This document shows positions 55,101-64,000 of a DNA stretch of 64,000 nt, in pieces. The notes below the pieces were generated by a model. That model was not told the origin of the DNA and ran no database searches. It saw only the letters and a list, made by a program, of their open reading frames with translations. Location of the stretch: the NCBI RefSeq assembly GCF_964355755.1, contig NC_092670.1:15685201-15749200 (forward strand). The letters run 5' to 3'. Each line of letters starts with the position of its first letter. Within the stretch, counting starts at the first letter, position 1. Position numbers and translations under genes: made by a program. The DNA is from Antedon mediterranea. Its lineage: Eukaryota > Echinodermata > Crinoidea > Comatulida > Antedonidae.

Positions 55101-57124
55101 CCCATAGTCTAGGCCTACTGCAATTGTTACTCCACACCAAAAAAATTAGGTATATATTGCGTTATTTATGGGTTATGACACAATCTAAGAAAACAAAACC
55201 ATAATTACCACAAATAAAAAGGGGGGCGACAGTCGATGACCTTGTGATGTGACACGAGCCAGTTTCACATCATGGTCTAACGCGCACATGGCGTTGAAAG
55301 CTCTTGCAGAACAAATGCTAAATAAACATCTTCATAGACAGAAATCTTAGTGTCTAGGAAATACAAGTCAAACGGTTTAAGATATTATTCATTTTACTTT
55401 CCCTACAGAAAAATATTTTTTTAAAAAGCTAATTAAATGGCGTCAAACAGGCGAGATATCCGATGGTTATTGAATGATTTTTCTGTTTCAATTTTGATAT
55501 ATTTGTACTTTAAAACGCCAATTAATAATGTCGACATAAACTGTCTCTTCAGAGAAGCAAATTCAGTCAGATAAAAACTATAGAAAAAAGTCCTGAAGAA
55601 AAACCAAAAGATCTATTCACACGAACGATTCAAGGAAAATGAAAAACTTCAATATTCTAGTCTATATTTATATATAGGCCTAAGTCAGGCATAGTCCATG
55701 TTGTGAATACTTTGTACTTTCTAAAGTTGTCGTCAATCTCATTTCATATCAGGTTTTAGGGCATTTATATATATATATATATCAATTACTAAAACAATGT
55801 TGTGGAACGGTAACATTCGTAAATACACTTTTTTTTTTATAGAAAATTATATCTAAAAAAAGTTTTCTTACAGAATACGTTGTATATTATTTTCTTTCTG
55901 CAGTGAGGGACGAATACTAATAAGGATTTCCTATAAAATGAATTATCAATACATTATGTCTATTATATTCCCTGTGACTGTAAACTCAATATGGCGACAC
56001 TATATTTTATGTGTGTACAATATTTCATATGAGTAATGATGAATAACAAACATAATAAAAGTGTACAATGTTTATTATATATTATATTAGACGAATATTT
56101 TATTATTTTGATTAGTATCACAACAAATATATCGACCAAAATGCGTAATTATGAGATGAATTATTATGTCTGTTAGAATCTAAATTATAAATTCTACAAT
56201 TCTAATAGAATATTACATTTAAACTGTTTTGCAACTAATTTGACAATGCAAACGTACCTGATAGCGTTTTAGTAATTTAGTAATTGCCTATTTATTATTG
56301 GTTAAATAATCTAATGTATTAAGGCTTTATAATTATTTGATTTAAGTTAACATCCACTTCTTTATTGTTAGAGGCGTATAAACAATTCCAGATTACTTGA
56401 AATCATTTCTTAACAGGGATGGATTCATAATTAGAAACGTAGCAACAATTAGATAGGATAGGCCTCAGAATAGTCTTAACTATTTTTTCTCATACCAACA
56501 TACGGAAAACAACAAAGTTTTTTTACAACTGCTTGTTGAACCTTTGAACAGCTACTGTTTGGCCTATCATGAGATCAACCTATTTCTCCATGGTTATAAC
56601 AAGGCTGCAGCTGTTGGTGGATTGAATTGGTAACACCCCGCTCCTGAACGCTTTAAACAAGATAGATATTGTATGAAAAAATACTAATGTTTGCTTCATC
56701 AGGAAAATCAATTTGTTACCCTTCCTGATTCTGATTAAGTGGCGCCAATTAAGAGAAACCTTAGCAATACACCTGCCTCTGATTACATTGTATTAATTAG
56801 CAAAAGGTTAAAGGTTAACGGAAAGTATAAATCTATTTTCCTTTTGACTTATGAACTGTACATATCACTTCAGTGTAAAGTACCAACATGAAAAAGAAAG
56901 AATTAATTAAGTATTTTATACAGGTCTATGTTTGATTTGAATTTATTTCGAAAATATTGCATAAAATTACAATATAGAAGTTTTTTAGGATAGTAACACA
57001 ACGCTGAGCTTATTTCCACTGGGGTCGTACAGTATTAATTTTATCTATAATATAGGTCTAACTTTATATTTAACACTTGTGTCCACAATTCCATGTGACT
57101 TTCAAACGATGGTAATCACAATTG

Positions 57125-57210
57125 CGACAGTTTAGATGACTCATCGTGTCGTGATTTGTCAAATTACTTGCGTTGTGCGTACGTGCTTGCTGTTTCATAT
57201 GAGAACCATA
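57125..57210 (-). mobile_element. Degenerate copy of the CTAGTGGGAACCAAGC element
   Basis: CGTGATTTGTCAAATTACTTG, then CGTTGTGCGTACGTGCTTG and ATGAGAACCATAC follow the order of the intact units with many substitutions. Confidence 0.5.
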
Positions 57211-59939
57211 CACAAATCTGCTGCAGTTACCACATTACAGCAGTAACATTGCTTATTTGATTTCTTAATTAAACAACAGCATTATAATGACAGAATCACT
57301 CTACAAGGGGTTTCATAATCCTAGCTTTAATTTTCTATACAATTACAGCAAAGGATTCAGAATAGTTGCCGATCAATAAGAACCTTATTGTATGGATACA
57401 AGGTAGCCAAAGACAAAATGATCCAATTTAATGTATTCGTTAAGCATAGGTTCATGTGATCGATTACTATGAAACCATGTATATTTTGTTGTTGTGTACT
57501 AATTATGGCCTGTGGGTCTTTATCTAACCTTTGACATAACATTTGTATACCTCCAATCAGAATTGTGATTTCATTTTGATTGATACCGTACTAATGATAG
57601 TTCATTAAGTCGTTAAAAATGGTTAGATAATTGTGTTTTTTTACTTGACATTATTTTTGGTTTTTTTTTACATCATTTATATTTCATTTAGCATTTTGTT
57701 AAAACATCAGTTTGCATTGTTTTCTGTATAATTACTAAACATTAATACAAAGTATTTACTTTTTACCATTCTTTTTTTTTGTTAAATCATCTATTTACAA
57801 AACCAATTGTATAGGCCTATTAATTAAAATTACAAACGTATTGTTTATTTAGGTCTACTGTGCTTTATACTTAAGTACGTTAAGTGCCTAGTAGATGTAC
57901 ACTGATAGTCTCAAGTATTATTTTCGGATAACTTTAACCATGGAGAAATAAGTTAGGTTATTACTCCATGCTTTATCAGAAGAGAAACGGAATAGAATAG
58001 AACATGTGGCACATGAAAAAAAAATGATAAAGCTTTCTTTGTGTTGTCTTACTTTATCAGTTGTGCATTAATTAACACTATGATATGCCATTACTATCTT
58101 ACTGACACCTTCTGATATCAGGATACACATCGTCATTACAAACCGTTAGGTAAACATGTAATCAGCAAATGTCGGTTTAATTGATACGTTGCGTGTTGAA
58201 CTAATTACATAAATGCTATCTAAATCGGTTTTATGTTGGTAGATAAAACTGAAAATCGATCACACAATCTTTGAATAAAACCAAACATTGGCATTAGTAT
58301 AACGCACGCACAGGAGGTCTACTTCGTGGTTTATCTCTCTGTTATGCCGCTTTTGTCGAGGCCTAATAAATGCAACAAAATGCTCAACATGATAATTGTT
58401 GCCTGGAATAAAATTCCATCCCAGGGTGTGACTAAAGAGATTCTCTTGAAGATGAGCAATCCGATCAATACAAGAGAAGTAATTAACCATTGTATTCGTG
58501 TGTTAATAAAGGTGTCTAAACATCTGCATATAAAAATAACATCCCCATAAGTGCCCTTACAGACAACAGTGAAAGTACAAATTGTCAAAAACATTGCGCG
58601 AATTGTTTTCAGACCTATCCGTCCATAGGGCGGTTACAATATTAATGATTAATTGATGGGGCGGCTTTTGCAGTCTTACAATAGACGATCATTGATATCG
58701 TGCGCACCTTCAGGTTTATACCGTAGCCTATGTTGAAGACGAAAGTCTATAATAATACGATGGAGAGGAAAACCATATTGCGGATACTCGCCAACAGGCA
58801 ATTGTGCGAGCCTTTCTTTCCTAACAAAACAATCAGCTTCATTATTAGACAAATTCAATAGCAAAAAAAAAGAACATACGGTATTCTTTCTGTAAGCTTT
58901 TGTTCAAATAATTTGAGTGGATCGTTTTAAATCTCTCAAATTTTGTGTAATCAAAGCCCTAATATGTGCTTTGATATGCATTCTCCTCACAGTTCGATAA
59001 TCATTCTGCGCTTCCGGTTACATCTGTTGGTATTCGTCGACACAAAAACGTGCTAGGAATGTTAATATTTAGTAAATGTGTATGGTTTGTCAATATCTTA
59101 AGTTTACAGCAATATGATTATTAGTTTAGCCCTGAATTTGTTTGTACAAAATGATCGTACTGAATTTCTCTATTTTTGAGATCAATAATTCTTTTTTAAC
59201 TGATTACTCAAGTGTGACGAACGCACGAATATTACACGCGTAAGGCAATTTATTTTTTATCCGTGGTGGAAAGGAAAACACCTGCTGTCCGATATCACTA
59301 CAATTGTTTGATAAAACAATATTCTATGTCGCTTAGAAGGTGTAACATACGATATAGCGTACACAACCGCTTAAAATTAAGCTCAGATTTGAATATAATG
59401 CATAAGGATTAAATGCATATTAAATAGGATCGTTTTCATGATGATAATCGATTGTTTTGCACATTCTTAATACAAGAAATATTCTTTACGCACTGTACAA
59501 ATACAACAATACTATTTAACACGAAGGGAGGGTGGGGAAATGCATGATAACAATAAAACATTGAATCACCATTTCATCCCCCTGCTGATTTTATTGAAAT
59601 TAACATGTTTGGGAAATATTCTGCACCAGTAACAATAACGAAAAAATGCTATATGTTCTGAGGACGGATACACTTCCCCTCAGTAATAATGTTCTATTGT
59701 GTTTTGACAAATTTTGTTAAATATACCTAACAAGATCATGGAAAATACGAAACAATCTTATACAACTCACAGATAGAATGTAATAATGTTTTGTATGTTG
59801 CGGTATAGAGTTTATACTGACATCTCTTTATTTTGAGCTCTTTTTTTATATTTCTATTTTTAAATTTTGGTACAGTATTTTCAATTATTACTGTACTACT
59901 TAAATTGTTTGTCTTTCTTTTCTTTTTAATCCATTGTAT

Positions 59940-60125
59940 TTTGCTTAAGTGATGTACGACTACGACAGCGATCGAGTCAGTCGGCGGTGTTGACTAGTTT
60001 TTATTTTGTATCTGTTTGTTTTTACTTTGTGTATCTGTTGAATGTCTATCTGTATATAGAACGCACCGTGTATGAACGGGTGCCACCGTTGTAAAGGTGT
60101 AGTTTCAATAAATTATATATTATAA
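59940..60125 (+). other. Possible 3' end of a retroelement or unknown transcript
   Basis: Sequence richer in GC than its surroundings (GACAGCGATCGAGTCAGTCG, then GAACGGGTGCCACCGTTG) leads to AATAAATTATATATTATA. A microsatellite tail follows. This resembles a LINE 3' UTR plus tail, but no coding part is recognisable upstream. Confidence 0.3.
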
Positions 60126-60164
60126 CATGTTTCCCTTAAATTTAGCTAACTATATTAGTATAGT

Positions 60165-60222
60165 CTATCATTCTATCATTGTCTATCTATCATTGTCTAT
60201 CTATCATTGTCTATCATTCTTC
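60165..60222 (+). repeat. TCTATCATTG microsatellite
   Basis: Five or so imperfect copies of TCTATCATTG with extra CTAT units. Confidence 0.85.
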
Positions 60223-61557
60223 AGGTGTGAAGTGAAATAAAGTTAGTAATAGTATCAATTTTTATATTACGTAAATATTCTTAAAATATCCAACAATACT
60301 TACCTTTCATGTAATCTTAATTTCGCCACGTAAGATTAAGAATAAGCTTGACATGTGTCTTATTTCTAATTCAAGAAACGCGCGTTCAAGAGATGTCTGT
60401 ATCGTCCGTCCAAGTGACAGCAACCTCAATATTCAAGCGGATAACCAAACAGTTTATTGAGCATGTGGACAAAAGGTGGTTGACGGTTAATCAATCATGT
60501 TTTAATCATTGTTATGCAGTATGTTGTTTAAAAAAAGGCACAAAATAACAGCAATTCTGCTTACCGACCTACCTTATAAGAACTGTCAAGATTATTATTA
60601 TTGCAAAGTTGTTCGCGTGCCCAACAATATTAACCGTGCACACTCTGAAACCCTGCTGGACACCACTAGAAGACCACTCGGCACTATCATGGCTCAGATC
60701 ACCTGTTCTGTCTGACGGTTTCATGGGTTTAATGTTATATGATGGATATATTATAATGTTCATTCAACGTCTTTAAAAAAACGCATTACATTCGTCAATT
60801 ATTCGTTGCACCCGACTCTACAGCTCACTATGTCGGTCGGTCGGTAAACACTAACTCAAATTTGCGCACACGCGACTGCAGACCTGTATATGGCCTTGTT
60901 ATCTATAAAATAATGATGGAATGCTCATTGTTATTTTAAAAAACGCGTTAATATTCGTTGATTCTTTCGGAACAGCTGATGAGCAAAGACACATACAACA
61001 ACTCAATTTCCAGTTTAAAGGCGCAAGATGCGACAACATTATGACAATCAAATTCGATTGCTAGTCACGCAACAGACCTACTTTTAAGAACAATAAAACG
61101 AATTGTGTCATATTAAGTCAGTGGTCCTTTTTAAAAACAAAGTTAGACGCATACACTTATTACTGACCAGACAATTACCTATTACATTCGTTGAAAACGC
61201 TCATGAAAAAATATTCAATCTAAATGCAAATAATTTAAAGTGGTGTTGAATTTGCTTCAATATGGATTAAGTTTATGTAAATGTTACACAGTAAATCAAA
61301 ATAAAAAACACATATAGCTTATTAAGCATTCGTTAAAACAGGTTCTGAAGAGTTTTTAATTGATTAGGTAGTGTATTACTCGTCAATCTTTTCTGTGTCT
61401 ACACTTACTGCGTCAACTGGACTTTTAGATAATTATTCAACAACTAAGATTAACGAGAATACATTTTTATTGCTGCAATTTAAATTTTTTTAAAATCGTA
61501 TAGATGTGTTGTCGTACAATATTTCATGTCACAATACTGTACCGTGTATTATTTCAT

Positions 61558-61696
61558 TAAACTCTGTCTACACTATATCGAACTAGTTTGACAAACAAGT
61601 GTGATGTGCTTAAATATGGTAGTAAAATTCCAAAATATGGTAGTGATATGACATTATCATGTCCAAACATAAAGTTTGATAGTGTAGACAAGGCTT
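61558..61696 (+). mobile_element. Palindromic MITE, copy 14
   Basis: Begins CTCTGTCTACACTATATCGA and ends AAAGTTTGATAGTGTAGACA. The central GGGCACATCACATTTTTT arm is deleted. Left flank TTAA, right flank TTTA. Confidence 0.88.
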
Positions 61697-61796
61697 TAGG
61701 GTATAGATATTTTCAAACAGTAAGTAATCGGTGATAATTGTGTTGTTTATTCACAAATAAATTATTCATCACAATTAGGAATATCAACATTATTAG

Positions 61797-62169
61797 CAGG
61801 CTCGTAGCCAGGGTGGGTTTTTATGGTTCGGGTGACCCCCCCCCCCCCCCCTTACAGCGAATCCCCTTAATCGACTGCGAACCCCCATCCCCGACATGCC
61901 CAATACCCTCACCTCATCTCTGAAAATCCTCTAAATACGTGCCCCACGGTACAAAAGGTTATTCGTAAATTGAAAAATTCGTTCGTGAATAACTCTTACA
62001 CCTTCTTCCCTGTATGAGCGTACGTCGAGCGATACGTGTCTGTAAATTTATAAAAGTTACAAATGAATTGCCGATTTTCACCCGAAAAATAAATACGCAT
62101 TTTTGGGCAGTGACCCAAATACTGTACTTAGTATCCGAACCCCCTTGACAGATCCTGGTTACGGCCCTG
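61797..62169. mobile_element. MITE with CAGGSYCGTARCCAGG termini and poly-C run
   Basis: Left end CAGGCTCGTAGCCAGGGTGG; reverse complement of the right end CAGGGCCGTAACCAGGATCT. The right half repeats the sequence at 34838-34900 in inverse. A 16-base poly-C run lies near 61836-61851. The termini resemble common hAT-type invertebrate MITEs. No transposase ORF. Confidence 0.65.
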
Positions 62170-62418
62170 ATTTGAGTTATCTACTTTATTGTTCCACGTT
62201 AATTTCATCAATGGATCTTCTGATCTATCACATACGAATGATTCTGCCACGTCTTATTCGAATCGCTGCCGCATTACATACATAATAATGACAAACACGT
62301 ATTTCAATTTCCTGGCAAATAAATGTAGATATTAGTGTCAAAAGTTATATCGTGCTGTTTTCAGTATTTATTCAAAAAAAGTCTGAATGGATATATTATT
62401 TGGTTTGTCAAGATAGCG

Positions 62419-62478
62419 ATGGAGGTGGAGAGAAAGCAAATACAGGAACTGGATTGGGTATCGAATCTCTGTGGTCAA
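62419..62478 (+). CDS. Candidate first coding exon of an unknown gene
   Basis: ATG in a strong context (GCGATGG) opens 20 codons, MEVERKQIQELDWVSNLCGQ, ending exactly at a donor-like CAA|GTAAGG. I do not recognise the peptide and no continuation was found in the window. The frame also stays open to about 62541. This may be chance. Confidence 0.18.
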
Positions 62479-63304
62479 GTAAGGAAGAGTAATTTTACTT
62501 TCCTTGCTATGTCCCGTGTGCAGAAGCAACAGGAATTGTAACTTCCAAATCGGCCCGGTTCTTCAGTGACGTCATAATTCAAGTTGTTGGGTTATATCAA
62601 GGCAATTGTCAAGTTTCATATCTCGTTTTAAACATGATAATTATATGCATTTTTTAATTTGCAACCAAAACGTGAATTCTTCTTTATACCCGGCCGTATT
62701 CCTCTTTCTCATTAAGAGCCTTGTTTCAAATGAGAATATTTTCCAAGTGAGTAAACCTCTAATATTTCCAATATGTATCGTCGCGCATCATATAAGCTTT
62801 AATGTTTATATTTACTGTACCAGGATAACCTATGCCTAATGTCATTTATTCATTCAATCATATCTTTACTTAGTCTTTTTAAAAATCTCAAACAAGAAAC
62901 AACACAAAACGATGGTAATCAAGTAGACAATAAGCAAGGAATAAAATCGCTGAAGCAAATCTCACTAATAACTGACTTATCCACCTTAGATTACATAACA
63001 AAAAATTTGATAAATTAAAGAAATAAAATCAACGTTTTAGAATAATAGTAAAGTCAGCATCATTTTAGGGGATGTCATTGAATTGAATCTAGTCATTTAT
63101 TAACCGAACCTGGGAGAGTTAATGTAATGTATAAATATTTTTATGTTGTCAATAATTGCATGCCTTTCCGAATAATGAGGCATTCGTAGAAACAGATTAT
63201 GAATAATCGCTTTCCGTTTTGCTTATGTCTATAGAAAGTAGGCCTATGGGTTAATGGACTGTTGGTTTTCTACTCTTAATAGCTCGTATACTAGAGTAAA
63301 ATAT

Positions 63305-63316
63305 TGCGCATGCGCA
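63305..63316. promoter_or_regulatory. NRF1-type palindrome TGCGCATGCGCA
   Basis: A perfect 12-bp match to the NRF1 consensus in AT-rich DNA, typical of TATA-less metazoan promoters. A donor-like TTTAAAG|GTATGT follows at about 63330 (+ strand), so a noncoding first exon is possible. Confidence 0.3.
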
Positions 63317-64000
63317 GATAGTTTAAAGGTATGTTTTTGTTGAGTGCTTGCCGAAACTACAGTAGGCCTACAAAAAACTGAAATGTTCAATAACATCTTG
63401 TATTTATGAGTGTTCAGTATGCGAATCTGTATGTCTAATGATTTTGTTGAATTACCACAAAGAAATGTTTGATCAGAGATGTTATGTTGTGTAAATGGAC
63501 AAACTCATTATGTTGTTTGCGTTTTTTCGGATGTACCAACATGAGAACTGTACGTGTCTTCTGCAAATAAGTTCTGTCAACATACATTTCCCGCCAAAAG
63601 CACTTAATTGTCTTATGATTCACACAGGCAACATTTCTAGTATAGTTCGCCGAACATTTGTCCATCAATGAGATGATTTACATCACCTTGTATTAGTATC
63701 CTCCACTGAGAGTGTACACTATTAAAAGCATTCAATTGCAATAATTAGCTACGATTCGATCGACAGCGCGTCACACAGGTAATTTAGATAAAGTAGCAGA
63801 CGACAACATCGTCTTTCTAGTCGGCGTGCTATGCTCTACTTCAATGGTACTTTATGACAGTAAATGATGTAATATGAAATCAGTAAGTACACTAAGCTAC
63901 TGAACTTTGTATTCATGAATAACTAGGGTTATTATTACATTCATCACCTTTGAAAAGAATCTATAATGGTTTTCTGGTAAAGGAGTAGGATATCTGACTT

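Larger units (their letters stand above)
55101..61557. other. Long noncoding interval
   Basis: AT-rich sequence with short open frames only, none resembling a known protein. Contents: a degenerate copy of the CTAGTGGGAACCAAGC element (57125-57210), a possible retroelement 3' end (59940-60125) and a TCTATCATTG microsatellite. Confidence 0.4.
62170..64000. other. Noncoding right margin
   Basis: AT-rich, with a candidate first coding exon at 62419 and an NRF1-type palindrome at 63305. Nothing else recognisable. Confidence 0.35.

Noticed and set aside
58260-58594. Overlapping small open frames on both strands
   Set aside because: No similarity to known proteins, no codon or splice structure; chance frames.
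60348-60548. A 66-codon frame starting with a hydrophobic run
   Set aside because: Not recognised, no splice or family support.

Overview
This is a metazoan genomic window: AT-rich, intron-rich and GT-AG spliced, with many small transposons. Four conserved multi-exon genes can be rebuilt exon by exon, and their proteins read like vertebrate orthologues. The repeat landscape and gene content suggest an invertebrate deuterostome, probably an echinoderm. A feather star would fit, but the window alone does not prove it.

Layout: (1) 304-3175, + strand, the 3' half of a TMEM184A/B-type seven-helix membrane protein gene whose 5' end lies outside the window. (2) 7355-15618, - strand, complete CCDC40, the axonemal 96-nm ruler coiled coil, with 18 coding exons and 1037 codons. 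(3) 16005-32527, + strand, ACO2, mitochondrial aconitase, with 22 coding exons and 785 codons; one codon of the penultimate exon is an in-frame TAA. (4) 35372-48746, - strand, BRAT1, the HEAT-repeat partner of Integrator INTS11, with 10 coding exons and 937 codons, keeping the D-C-Y C-terminus. TMEM184 and CCDC40 converge, CCDC40 and ACO2 diverge from a 386-bp shared promoter, and ACO2 and BRAT1 converge. From 48.8 to 64 kb I find no convincing protein gene.

The genes do not form one pathway: they are a membrane trafficking protein, a cilium assembly factor, a TCA-cycle enzyme and an Integrator/genome-stability factor. From memory, their human counterparts map to 22q13 (TMEM184B, ACO2), 7p22.3 (TMEM184A, BRAT1) and 17q25.3 (CCDC40). 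These regions are one vertebrate paralogon, so the window looks like a surviving piece of a pre-duplication linkage group.

The mobile fraction is the most unusual part. It includes 14 copies of a palindromic MITE (TIR core GCTCTGTCTACACTATCAAA, TTAA-like flanks), one of which forms most of the BRAT1 3' UTR. A roughly 0.8-kb inverted-repeat element is built from palindromes carrying about 20 TTGCGCAA (C/EBP-type) sites. There is a nearly perfect 144-bp-arm foldback inside one copy of a duplicated promoter-like segment. A LINE fragment is split by a hAT-like insertion, and a SINE is nested in a MITE. There is also a TTAA-flanked 500-bp element and several minisatellites, two of them with 19-bp units.
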